From assembly GCA_945788325.1 (NCBI GenBank), contig CALZLL010000007.1:1-25176 (forward strand): DNA of 25,176 nucleotides, written 5' to 3'. A program made the position numbers and the translations under genes. Positions 1-7,428 of the stretch are shown in pieces; the stretch's first letter is position 1; each line of letters opens with the position of its first letter. This stretch comes from an uncultured Clostridium sp. GTDB taxonomy: Bacteria > Bacillota_I > Bacilli_A > RF39 > UBA660. The notes under the pieces are model-generated. The model made no database searches. It saw only the letters and a program-made list of their open reading frames with translations, and was not told the origin of the DNA.

Positions 1-254
1 GAAAATAGTTCATTATATTTAATATTATTTATTTTACAAAAATATCTTAGTTTTTCTTGTAAAACAGATAATTCTTTACTTAAATTCGCTAATTGTTCTA
101 CAGCGTTTTCTTCATTTGACTTAATTAATTTTTTAAATTTTCTATCCTTATCAATAAAGTTACAAGATATATCCATATATTTTTTTAGTTCAGTATCATC
201 TATGTTTTCCATGCTAGAAGTCATTATTACCCACAATAAATCTAAAGTATTCAT
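1..254 (-). CDS. Unknown protein, N-terminal part (gene runs off the left edge)
   Basis: An open frame of 84 codons without a stop runs from an ATG at 254 off the left end of the window. The start follows a strong ribosome binding site (AAAGGAG, about 7 nt before the ATG). The visible protein begins MNTLDLLWVIMTSSMENIDD and is rich in Lys, Asn and Glu, with a helical, coiled-coil-like stretch around residues 50-75. I see no signal peptide or membrane segment and do not recognise the family. It is divergent from RNase J and has its own good promoter, so I believe the gene is real; its function is unknown. Confidence 0.7.
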   Translation of the reverse strand, partial: MNTLDLLWVIMTSSMENIDDTELKKYMDISCNFIDKDRKFKKLIKSNEENAVEQLANLSKELSVLQEKLRYFCKINNIKYNELF

Positions 255-284
255 TTTTTCTCTCCTTTATTATAAGATAATTAT

Positions 285-313
285 ATTATATCAAATAATA
301 GACAAACACTCAA
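285..313 (-). promoter_or_regulatory. Sigma-A-type promoter of the left-edge gene
   Basis: On the minus strand there is a TTGAGT -35 (308-313), a 17-nt spacer and a perfect TATAAT -10 (285-290) preceded by TG (extended -10). The -35 lies inside the spacer of the divergent RNase J promoter. Confidence 0.65.
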
Positions 314-327
314 AAAAATAGTATAAT
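299..327 (+). promoter_or_regulatory. Sigma-A-type promoter of RNase J
   Basis: A TAGACA -35 (299-304), a 17-nt spacer and a perfect TATAAT -10 (322-327) lie 60 nt upstream of the RNase J start. The site overlaps the divergent promoter on the other strand. Confidence 0.65.
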
Positions 328-386
328 TTTATAGTTGATTCTTTTTTAACTTTTTAAATACATATGAAAGGAGATTAAATTATAAA

Positions 387-2066
387 ATGAATGATTTAAA
401 TAATCGTGCAGAAACGCTAGTAGTTGCACTAGGTGGTTTAGGTGAAGTTGGAAAAAACATGTATGCTATAATGCACGATGATGAAATAGTTATAATTGAT
501 GCAGGAGTAATGTTTCCAAAAGATGAACTTATGGGAATAGATTACGTAATACCTGATTTTAGTTTTTTAAAAAAGAATGAAGAAAAAATAAAGGGGCTTT
601 TTATAACGCACGGACACGAAGATCATATAGGTGCTATTGCATTTTTATTACAATCTGTAAATGTTCCAGTTATATACGCGCCAAATCAAGCTGTAGGACT
701 AATAAAAAGAAAATTAGTTGACAGAAACATAAGCTATGACAATTTAAAAGTTTATGATGAAAATACAAAGGTAAAGTTTAAAAACTTTGTTGTTGAATTT
801 TTTTCAACAACCCATTCTATTCCAGATTCTCATGGTATTATAATAAACACACCTAATGGAAAAATAGTTGAAACTGGAGACTTTAAATTTGACTTAACCC
901 CTATTGGACCAATGTCTAATATTCATAAAATGTCTGACACTGGAAAATCTGGAGTTAAACTTTTAATGAGTGAATCAACAAACGCTTTATCACCTGGTTT
1001 CTCAATGAGTGAATCTAAGGTAGAAGAAGAATTACAAGAAATATTTGAAAAAAAGAAAAAAGGAAGAATAATAATCGCAACGTTTGCTTCTAACATATAT
1101 AGGTTAAAACACATCGTTGAAACTTGTAAGAAAAATAATCGTAAAATCGCTTTATTTGGTAGAAGCATGGAAAATAACATTGAAATATCAATTGAAGGTG
1201 GATACATAAAAGATGATAAAATATTTGTATCTCCAGAAGTTGCCAATACCCTTCCACCAGAAGAAATATGTTTATTATGTACAGGTTCTCAAGGTGAGCC
1301 ACTAGCAGCTTTATCAAGAATAGCAAATGGTACTCATAAACAAATAAAAATAAGACCAACTGATACGGTAATATTTTCTTCTAATCCTATTCCTGGTAAC
1401 AATGCTTCGGTTGCTAAAACAATTAATGCATTATATTTACAAGGAGTGGATGTATTTGTTAACAATTCAGAAAACGAAATACATACTTCTGGTCATGCTA
1501 ATCAAGAAGAATTAAAACTTATGATTAGATTAATCAATCCTGAATATTTTATGCCTATTCATGGTGAATATAGAATGCTTAAAGCTCATCAAGATTTAGC
1601 TATAGATTGTGATATTCCAAAAGAAAAAACTTTTCTTTTACAAAATGGTGATGTACTTGCTATAAGCAAAAATGGTATTAGAAAAGCTGGTAACATTGGA
1701 GCTGATGACATATATGTTGATGGTAACAGAATTGGTGACATTGGAAACGTTGTAATTCGTGATAGAAAAATTATGGCTAATTATGGTATATTAGTAGCTA
1801 TCTGCAACATAAACATGCAAGAACATAAATTGTTAGGTAAAATAAATATAACAACTAGAGGTTTTGTATTGGTTAATGAAAATGAAGAACTTATAAAGGA
1901 AATAGAAAATGTTGCAACAAACGCAGTAAATAAAGAATTAACAAAACCAAACGTTAATTACAATGAATTAAAAGGTCAAATTATTACCGAAATATTAACG
2001 TTTGTATTTGAAAAAACTGGTAGAAGACCAATAATAGTACCAGTTATATTAGACGTAAAAAAATAA
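387..2066 (+). CDS. rnjA: Ribonuclease J (beta-CASP metallo-beta-lactamase RNase)
   Basis: RNase J is a zinc-dependent 5'-3' exonuclease and endonuclease acting in mRNA turnover and rRNA maturation in Firmicutes. The 559-residue length fits the family (about 555). The metallo-beta-lactamase core is clear: HGHEDH at residues 75-80, H143 in TTHSIPDSHG, and GDFKFD with D165. The beta-CASP part follows with ESTNALSPGF, and SGHANQEE and PIHGEYRM mark the C-terminal catalytic region. The start is fixed by AAAGGAG at 367-373, 13 nt before the ATG. It is a single-gene unit with its own promoter and a terminator shared with the convergent CYTH gene. I call it J1-like, but J1 and J2 cannot be separated from this window alone. 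Confidence 0.95.
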   Translation: MNDLNNRAETLVVALGGLGEVGKNMYAIMHDDEIVIIDAGVMFPKDELMGIDYVIPDFSFLKKNEEKIKGLFITHGHEDHIGAIAFLLQSVNVPVIYAPNQAVGLIKRKLVDRNISYDNLKVYDENTKVKFKNFVVEFFSTTHSIPDSHGIIINTPNGKIVETGDFKFDLTPIGPMSNIHKMSDTGKSGVKLLMSESTNALSPGFSMSESKVEEELQEIFEKKKKGRIIIATFASNIYRLKHIVETCKKNNRKIALFGRSMENNIEISIEGGYIKDDKIFVSPEVANTLPPEEICLLCTGSQGEPLAALSRIANGTHKQIKIRPTDTVIFSSNPIPGNNASVAKTINALYLQGVDVFVNNSENEIHTSGHANQEELKLMIRLINPEYFMPIHGEYRMLKAHQDLAIDCDIPKEKTFLLQNGDVLAISKNGIRKAGNIGADDIYVDGNRIGDIGNVVIRDRKIMANYGILVAICNINMQEHKLLGKINITTRGFVLVNENEELIKEIENVATNAVNKELTKPNVNYNELKGQIITEILTFVFEKTGRRPIIVPVILDVKK

Positions 2067-2093
2067 AAAAAGTTGATTTTTTCAACTTTTTTT
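2065..2093. terminator. Bidirectional terminator between RNase J and the CYTH gene
   Basis: The stem AAAAAAAGTTGA/TCAACTTTTTTT with a 5-nt loop has A and T runs on its two sides, so it can end transcription in both directions. It overlaps the last bases of both convergent genes. Confidence 0.8.
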
Positions 2094-2661
2094 ATTTTAT
2101 CTTACTATTAATAACAATATCCCTATATGGTGCATTTTTAGGTTTTAATTTTTTACAATCGAAATCTTCTACTAATTTATCTAGCTTTTTAGCATAATAT
2201 ACTTGATGCTCTTCATCAGTTATTATCTCTAATTCAATAAACCTACCTACTTCATTTATTTCATCTATCATTATGTTATATTCTGCCCCATCATGATATT
2301 TAGTATAAGTAGTCCTTTTTTTAGTAAATTCTATATATTTATTATACCCTAGCTCATTTAATATAAAATTAATATCTTTACCATCATCTATACATAAACT
2401 AATATTTACTTCTTTTTTTCCATATTTTTCAGTTTCATCATTTGTTTCTGGCTTATATGTTAATTCTAGTTTTTCATCATTAGTTTTTCTAGTCCGAAGA
2501 CAAATTCTTTTATCTATAAATGTCCCTTTTTTATCTACATAATAAGTATCTGTTTCATAAGTTGTATCAACAAATTTAAAATTATTTTTATTTATATAAA
2601 AATCTACATCATAATCATCATTTAATATATACGAATCTTCTATTTCTATAATTTTTGACAT
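2092..2661 (-). CDS. CYTH-domain protein (triphosphate-binding; class IV cyclase/ThTPase-like)
   Basis: CYTH proteins form a triphosphate tunnel that binds or hydrolyses polyphosphate, thiamine triphosphate or nucleotides with divalent metals. The 189-residue length is typical. Visible family features are TDTYY (37-41), the LRTR arginines (R56, R58), LTYK (K70), KKR (114-116), IDEINEVGRFIELE (132-145) and the C-terminal PYRDIV. The N-terminal ExExK signature is altered: EIEDS at 6-10 keeps both glutamates but has Ser where Lys is expected, so the substrate or activity may differ. The start follows AGAAAGG. It lies 36 nt downstream of pnp and is probably cotranscribed with it. I am confident of the fold, not of the substrate. 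Confidence 0.82.
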   Translation of the reverse strand: MSKIIEIEDSYILNDDYDVDFYINKNNFKFVDTTYETDTYYVDKKGTFIDKRICLRTRKTNDEKLELTYKPETNDETEKYGKKEVNISLCIDDGKDINFILNELGYNKYIEFTKKRTTYTKYHDGAEYNIMIDEINEVGRFIELEIITDEEHQVYYAKKLDKLVEDFDCKKLKPKNAPYRDIVINSKIK

Positions 2662-2697
2662 AATAATTAACCTTTCTATAATCCAAAAAAGGAAAAG

Positions 2698-4890
2698 TTA
2701 TTCTTCTTCTTTCTTTTCCTCTTTATTTTTAGCTGGCTTTTCATCTTTAATTTTATCTTTTACTAATACTTCTTTTCTAGATAAATTTAGCTTACCATTT
2801 TTAAATCCTGTTGCTTTAACGATTATACTATCTCCCTCTGATACAACGTCTGATGTTTTTGCAACACGTTTATCTGATAATTGAGATATGTGAACTAATC
2901 CTTCACATCCTTCCCAAAGCTCTACAAAGCATCCTAATTCATCAATTACTTTAACAACTTTACCTGTGTATATTTTTCCTATTTCAACTTCTTTAACAAC
3001 GTTTTTAATCATTTCAGCAGTTTTATCTATAATTTCTTGATCAGTATGATAAATAATAACTCTACCATCTTCTTCAATATCTACTTTAACAGCGTTCATA
3101 TCAGTTACTGTTTCAACGTTTGAAGCTTCTAGAATTATCTTAGTAATCATCTCTCCACCCTTACCAATAACGTCTTTAATCTTTAGTGGATCAATTGTAA
3201 ATGTAAGTGTCTTAGGAGCATATTTACTAACTTCTTTTCTTGGTTCTTTTATTTGTTTTGTAATTGTTTTTAATATTTCCATTCTAGCTTTTTTAGCTTG
3301 TGCTAAAGCTTCTTTTAATATTTCTTTAGTTATTCCTTTTATTTTGATATCCATTTGTAGTGCACAAATACCATCTTTAGTACCAGCAACCTTAAAGTCC
3401 ATATCTCCTAAATGGTCTTCCATACCTTGAATGTCAGTTAGTATCGTATAATCATCTCCATCGGTAATAAGACCCATTGCAATACCTGCTACTGGTGCCT
3501 TTATTGGTACTCCTGCTGCCATTAAGGCCATACAACCAGCACAAATAGATGCTTGCGAAGAAGAACCATTACTTTCTAGTATTTCAGATACAACACGAAT
3601 CGTGTATGGAAATTCTTCTTCAGATGGAATAACTTGTGCTAAAGCCCTTTCACCTAACGCACCATGCCCTATCTCACGACGACCTGGTGCTCCATAACGT
3701 CCTGTTTCACCAACAGAAAATTGTGGAAAGTTATAATGCAACATAAATCTTTTTTGATCTTCTGGAGAAAGACCATCTATTATTTGATGTTCTCCTAAAG
3801 CACCTAATGTTACAACTGATAAACTTTGGGTTTCACCGCGGGTAAATAAAGCTGAACCATGAGTTCTTGGAAGTAAGTCTATGTCGGTTGATAAAGGTCT
3901 TATTTCAGTCATTTTTCTTCCATCAGCCCTTTTCTTTTCCTTAACAACTATCTTTCTAAATACTTCATATTCAACTTCTGCTAAGCAAAGTTTAACCTTG
4001 GTTAAAAGTTCGTTAAGTTCTTCTTTATCCATTTGTTCATTTTCGTATTCAAATTTTGCAACAACGTCTTCTTTTACCTTATCTATTGCAGCATATTTTT
4101 CTAATTTATCTTTAATTCTCATTGCTTGATCTAAAGGTTCTTTAGCTAGAGAATATATTTCTTCTTTAAGTTCGTCAGTTATTTCAAGAACTTCGTATTC
4201 CATCTTTTCTTGGCCTACTTCTTTAATGATTTTCTCTTCGAACTTAATTAATTCCTTTACGGCGTCATGCCCAAACATTAATGCTTCTAACATATCATCT
4301 TCAGTTGCCTCTTTAGCACCAGCTTCTACCATGTTTATAGCATCTTTAGTACCAGCAACAGTTAAGTCTATATCACTTGCATCAAGCTCATCTACGGTTG
4401 GGTTAATTATAAGCTTTCCATCTACCCTTCCTACTTTAACACCTGCAATTGGTCCATCAAAAGGCACTTTAGAAATACATGTTGCTAAACTTGATCCAAA
4501 CATTGCCGTTAACTCTGGTGAGTTATCCGGATCAACTGACAATACCGTGTTTACAACTTGTACTTCATTTCTAAAGTTTTCAGGAAATAAAGGACGCATT
4601 GGTCTATCAATCATACGTGCTGCAAGCGTTGCATTATCAGTTGGTCTTCCTTCTCTTTTAATAAATCCACCAGGTATTTTACCTACTGAATATAATTTTT
4701 CTTGATATAAAACCATTAGTGGGAAAAAATCTGATAATACATTCGCATTTTTACTTACGCATACGGTAGATAAAACAACCGTATCACCATATCTTACAAG
4801 AACAGCTCCATGAGCTTGTTTTGCTACCTCCCCAATTTCTACCGTTAGAGTTCTTCCTCTAAATTCTGTTTCAAATATTCTTTTTTCCAT
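2698..4890 (-). CDS. pnp: Polyribonucleotide nucleotidyltransferase (PNPase)
   Basis: PNPase degrades RNA 3'-5' by phosphorolysis, yielding nucleoside diphosphates, and acts as a trimer in the cytoplasm. The 730-residue protein has the full domain order: first RNase PH core (about 10-140), helical linker, second RNase PH core (about 320-545, with FSVGETGRYG and EILESNGSSSQA), KH domain (about 563-625, GKGG at 576-579) and S1 domain (about 636-705, GKIYTGKVV and GLVHISQLS). It ends in a charged tail rich in Lys and Glu, longer than in Bacillus. The start follows AAAAGGAGA. It lies downstream of rpsO, as in many bacteria, but a hairpin terminator/attenuator separates the two. Confidence 0.97.
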   Translation of the reverse strand: MEKRIFETEFRGRTLTVEIGEVAKQAHGAVLVRYGDTVVLSTVCVSKNANVLSDFFPLMVLYQEKLYSVGKIPGGFIKREGRPTDNATLAARMIDRPMRPLFPENFRNEVQVVNTVLSVDPDNSPELTAMFGSSLATCISKVPFDGPIAGVKVGRVDGKLIINPTVDELDASDIDLTVAGTKDAINMVEAGAKEATEDDMLEALMFGHDAVKELIKFEEKIIKEVGQEKMEYEVLEITDELKEEIYSLAKEPLDQAMRIKDKLEKYAAIDKVKEDVVAKFEYENEQMDKEELNELLTKVKLCLAEVEYEVFRKIVVKEKKRADGRKMTEIRPLSTDIDLLPRTHGSALFTRGETQSLSVVTLGALGEHQIIDGLSPEDQKRFMLHYNFPQFSVGETGRYGAPGRREIGHGALGERALAQVIPSEEEFPYTIRVVSEILESNGSSSQASICAGCMALMAAGVPIKAPVAGIAMGLITDGDDYTILTDIQGMEDHLGDMDFKVAGTKDGICALQMDIKIKGITKEILKEALAQAKKARMEILKTITKQIKEPRKEVSKYAPKTLTFTIDPLKIKDVIGKGGEMITKIILEASNVETVTDMNAVKVDIEEDGRVIIYHTDQEIIDKTAEMIKNVVKEVEIGKIYTGKVVKVIDELGCFVELWEGCEGLVHISQLSDKRVAKTSDVVSEGDSIIVKATGFKNGKLNLSRKEVLVKDKIKDEKPAKNKEEKKEEE

Positions 4891-4910
4891 AATACATCTC
4901 CTTTTATATA

Positions 4911-4937
4911 TAAAAAGACACCCAAAAAAGAGTGCCT
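4911..4937 (-). terminator. Intrinsic terminator/attenuator between rpsO and pnp
   Basis: On the minus strand AGGCACTC, a T6 loop and GGGTGTCT form an 8-bp stem (two G-U pairs) followed by TTTTT. It sits in the 62-nt rpsO-pnp gap. I see no separate promoter for pnp, so partial read-through from rpsO is the likely source of pnp mRNA. Confidence 0.7.
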
Positions 4938-4952
4938 ACTTTTATCAAATAA

Positions 4953-5219
4953 TTATTTTCTTAAACCTAAAGACTTAATTAATTCACGATATCTATTAAT
5001 ATCAGTTTTCTTTAAGTAGTTAAGTAAATTACGTCTTTTACCAACCTTCATTAATAATCCTCTTTTAGAATGGAAATCATGAATGTTTACTTTCAAATGG
5101 TTAGTTAAAACGTTAATTTCTTCAGTTAAAACTGCAATTTGAACTTCTGGAGAACCAGTATCTCCTTCATGAGTTGCATATTTTTTAATAATTTCTTGCT
5201 TAACTTCTTTTTTTAACAT
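4953..5219 (-). CDS. rpsO: 30S ribosomal protein S15
   Basis: S15 is a primary binding protein of 16S rRNA in the 30S platform. The 88 residues match the family length and conserved segments: EGDTGSPEVQIAVLTEEI, LTNHLKVNIHDFHSKRGLL and the final KRRNLLNYLKKTDINRYREL. The start follows a strong AAGGAGG site. Upstream are a promoter and a structured leader RNA probably used for autogenous control by S15. Downstream is a terminator/attenuator and then pnp. Confidence 0.97.
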   Translation of the reverse strand: MLKKEVKQEIIKKYATHEGDTGSPEVQIAVLTEEINVLTNHLKVNIHDFHSKRGLLMKVGKRRNLLNYLKKTDINRYRELIKSLGLRK

Positions 5220-5246
5220 CTTTTTTTCCTCCTTCTTTTATTAATA

Positions 5247-5300
5247 CACCTTATTCTGAGCTATGGTTAGGAGTACTTCCAATAACCAAGAATAGGTAAC
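5247..5300 (-). promoter_or_regulatory. Structured 5' leader of rpsO (candidate S15-responsive RNA)
   Basis: In the mRNA, ACCTATTCT near the 5' end pairs with AGAATAAGGT near the 3' end (one bulged A). Inside it TGGTTA pairs with TAACCA and GGA pairs with TCC around an AGTAC loop. This long, nearly unbroken hairpin lies just before the rpsO ribosome binding site. Firmicutes rpsO leaders are known to bind S15; assignment here is from position and structure only. Confidence 0.65.
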
Positions 5301-5306
5301 ATTAAT

Positions 5307-5335
5307 AATATACTATTATTTCAGTTATTTTTCAA
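5307..5335 (-). promoter_or_regulatory. Sigma-A-type promoter of rpsO
   Basis: On the minus strand: TTGAAA -35 (5330-5335), 17-nt spacer, TATATT -10 (5307-5312), placing the transcript start just before the leader hairpin. Confidence 0.65.
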
Positions 5336-5357
5336 GCTTTATTTAATTTTTTTTATT

Positions 5358-5531
5358 TTATTTACGTTTACTTGCATCTGCTTCAACAAATTTTAAGTTA
5401 TAATCAGCGTTTCCTTTTCCCTTTTCGTAAATTAAAATTAACTTGTTTCCCTCTTTATTTTTAGGCTGGGCAACTGGCTCTATATCCCCATCTACAAATT
5501 TTCCAATAACTTTAATTTCAGAATTATTCAT
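5358..5531 (-). CDS. Small unknown protein, 57 aa
   Basis: A 57-codon frame starts at an ATG at 5531 that overlaps the end of the upstream 329-aa gene by 8 nt (ATGAATAA), a typical translational-coupling arrangement. The protein begins MNNSEIKVIGKFVDGDIEPV and ends in EADASKRK. It is soluble and lysine-rich, with alternating hydrophobic residues suggestive of a small beta-rich fold. I do not recognise it. It looks genuine because of the overlap and because the coding strand agrees with its neighbours. Confidence 0.6.
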   Translation of the reverse strand: MNNSEIKVIGKFVDGDIEPVAQPKNKEGNKLILIYEKGKGNADYNLKFVEADASKRK

Positions 5532-6513
5532 TTATATCACAACCTTTCCTTTTATATACCATAGCAATATTACTATTTGTTTCATCTTGATACTTTTTAT
5601 TTTCTTCCTTAATTAATTTGGTAATTGCACTTAAAATAATAGTGTTTGTAAATAATTCTTTATTCATACCAGCAAAAGATAAGAAAAGTAAGGTACTACC
5701 AAATAATTTTAAAAACATTTCTCTATTTTTATAAAAATAATAATATGATATATATTGTATATCATGTGTATCTAAAAGAGCTTTTTCTAACATTTTACTT
5801 TGTGATTCATTTAATTTTTGATTCATCAAAGCATCATATATAACATCGGCAGTACCAAATGTTCCTATTATAATAAGTAATCTGTTATAATCTTTTTCAT
5901 CATAATTTTTAGATTTAATAATATCAGTTGCAATTAATACGTTATCACTTTTTGATGATATAAAAATACTAGCTAATTTTTTTGTTTCTTCATCATTCAA
6001 ATAATATTTAACCTTATTATATTCATCAAATGAATTAATACATTTTTTATATATTTTATTAATTAATTCATCAGATAATGAATCTTTTTTCTCAAGTAAT
6101 TTATAATAATCATTTCTTTTCAATAATATATCTTCAAAAGCATCTTTAAAATCATCATAAATTGACAAGATATTTTGATTTAATAATATTTTTTGTAACA
6201 GGTCATTTTCTATTAACTTTGGATTATTCATTGTTTTAAAAACATTATAAGCTAAAATCACATCTTCGGTTTTCATAATTGATTCTATCGCATATTTTTT
6301 TTCTTTATCATCATTCATCAAATATTTAAAACAATTTGGAAAAGATATTGCCATCTCATAATAATATTTTTTTCTTAATTCAACATTACTTAATTCAATT
6401 ACTTTATTAATTACATCTTCATGCCCATAATTATATATAAGTATGCCAAGTTTTTTATTACCAACATAAGCTTTAGATTTATTTATTAAATTTAAATTTA
6501 TTTCTTCTTTCAT
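5524..6513 (-). CDS. Unknown alpha-helical protein, 329 aa
   Basis: I do not recognise a family. The protein is Lys/Asn/Ile-rich and appears almost entirely helical, with successive helix pairs (for example around 20-60, 95-130, 180-220) resembling an alpha-solenoid (HEAT- or TPR-like) arrangement. A hydrophobic stretch around residues 270-295 (FLKLFGSTLLFLSFAGM) could be a buried helix rather than a membrane span. The ATG at 6513 follows AGGAAGTGA. It lies 13 nt downstream of truB and overlaps the next small gene by 8 nt, so the three probably form one transcript. Confidence 0.8.
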   Translation of the reverse strand: MKEEINLNLINKSKAYVGNKKLGILIYNYGHEDVINKVIELSNVELRKKYYYEMAISFPNCFKYLMNDDKEKKYAIESIMKTEDVILAYNVFKTMNNPKLIENDLLQKILLNQNILSIYDDFKDAFEDILLKRNDYYKLLEKKDSLSDELINKIYKKCINSFDEYNKVKYYLNDEETKKLASIFISSKSDNVLIATDIIKSKNYDEKDYNRLLIIIGTFGTADVIYDALMNQKLNESQSKMLEKALLDTHDIQYISYYYFYKNREMFLKLFGSTLLFLSFAGMNKELFTNTIILSAITKLIKEENKKYQDETNSNIAMVYKRKGCDINE

Positions 6514-6526
6514 TAATTATCACTTC

Positions 6527-7378
6527 CTAAACAAACATTTTATATGGCTTCATTTTACTATTATCTTTACTGTATACTTTATATATTGCAACAACGTTAT
6601 CATTATAAACAAATGTTACATACTCATCATCATATTTATTATCAATGATTCCACCATTTTTAATCAACTTATATAAAGTATCATTTATTATAACACACTT
6701 TTCATTTTTTAGTACATCATTTATAGATAATGTTTTATATTTATTATTATCTATATCATTTAATGTATATGACTCTCCCAAACAAAATTTTCCTTGCCTA
6801 GTTCTTCTTAAATCACTCATAACCCCTATTATATTAAGTCTATCATTAATATCCTTTATTAAACTTCTTATGTATGTTCCCTTTGATACAACCACCTTAA
6901 ATTTATAAGAATCATAATTTGATTCTAATAATTTTATACTTTTAATTGCTACTTTTCTTTTTGGTAATTCTACTTTTTTATTTTTTCTAGCATATTCATA
7001 TAATTTTTTACCATTTATTTTTACAGCTGAATAGATTGGTACTTCTTGATCATATTCACCAATAAATGAATTAAGTACTTTAGTTAATTCTTCTTTATCT
7101 AAAAATACTTTTTTTTCTTCTATTACTTTTCCTTCGGTGTCTAAAGTATCTGTTAAAATACCTAGTTTTACAGTTGCAACATATTCTTTATCTTCACAAG
7201 TTAATAATTCAACTAATTTAGTTGCTTTCCCAACACATAAAACTAAAACTCCCGTTGCAATCGGATCAAGTGTTCCTGTGTGCCCGATCTTTTTAGTATT
7301 TAATCTTTTACAAACATGATTTACAACATCACGACTAGTTATATTTTTAGGTTTATCTATTATAATTATTCCATCCAT
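6527..7378 (-). CDS. truB: tRNA pseudouridine(55) synthase TruB
   Basis: TruB isomerises U55 in the T loop of tRNAs to pseudouridine. The 283-residue protein carries the N-terminal DKPKNITSRDVV motif and the catalytic motif GHTGTLDPIATGVL (catalytic Asp38), then YSAVKINGKKLYEYAR (substrate-binding loop) and GTYIRSLIKDI. The C-terminal extension is short. The start follows a GGTGA site. It lies just downstream of the terminator of the coiled-coil gene, so it may depend on read-through or on a weak extended -10 promoter in the gap. Confidence 0.95.
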   Translation of the reverse strand: MDGIIIIDKPKNITSRDVVNHVCKRLNTKKIGHTGTLDPIATGVLVLCVGKATKLVELLTCEDKEYVATVKLGILTDTLDTEGKVIEEKKVFLDKEELTKVLNSFIGEYDQEVPIYSAVKINGKKLYEYARKNKKVELPKRKVAIKSIKLLESNYDSYKFKVVVSKGTYIRSLIKDINDRLNIIGVMSDLRRTRQGKFCLGESYTLNDIDNNKYKTLSINDVLKNEKCVIINDTLYKLIKNGGIIDNKYDDEYVTFVYNDNVVAIYKVYSKDNSKMKPYKMFV

Positions 7379-7393
7379 AAAATCACCATAATT

Positions 7394-7402
7394 ATTTTAT
7401 CA
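7394..7402 (-). promoter_or_regulatory. Possible extended -10 promoter of truB
   Basis: TGATAAAAT on the minus strand, directly after the T run of the preceding terminator and about 16 nt before the truB ATG. No good -35 is seen, and a transcript would start very near the gene. Confidence 0.25.
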
Positions 7403-7428
7403 AAAAAAAGAAAGTATTTCTACTTTCT
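7402..7428 (-). terminator. Terminator of the 676-aa coiled-coil gene
   Basis: On the minus strand AGAAAGTA, a GAAA tetraloop and TACTTTCT form a perfect 8-bp stem followed by a T7 run. The TAG stop of the gene lies inside the hairpin. Confidence 0.85.

Noticed and set aside
4226..4705. Open frame of 159 codons antisense to pnp
   Set aside because: It lies wholly inside the well-conserved pnp gene on the other strand, has no ribosome binding site and no recognisable product; the antisense frame at 3881-4129 is rejected for the same reason.
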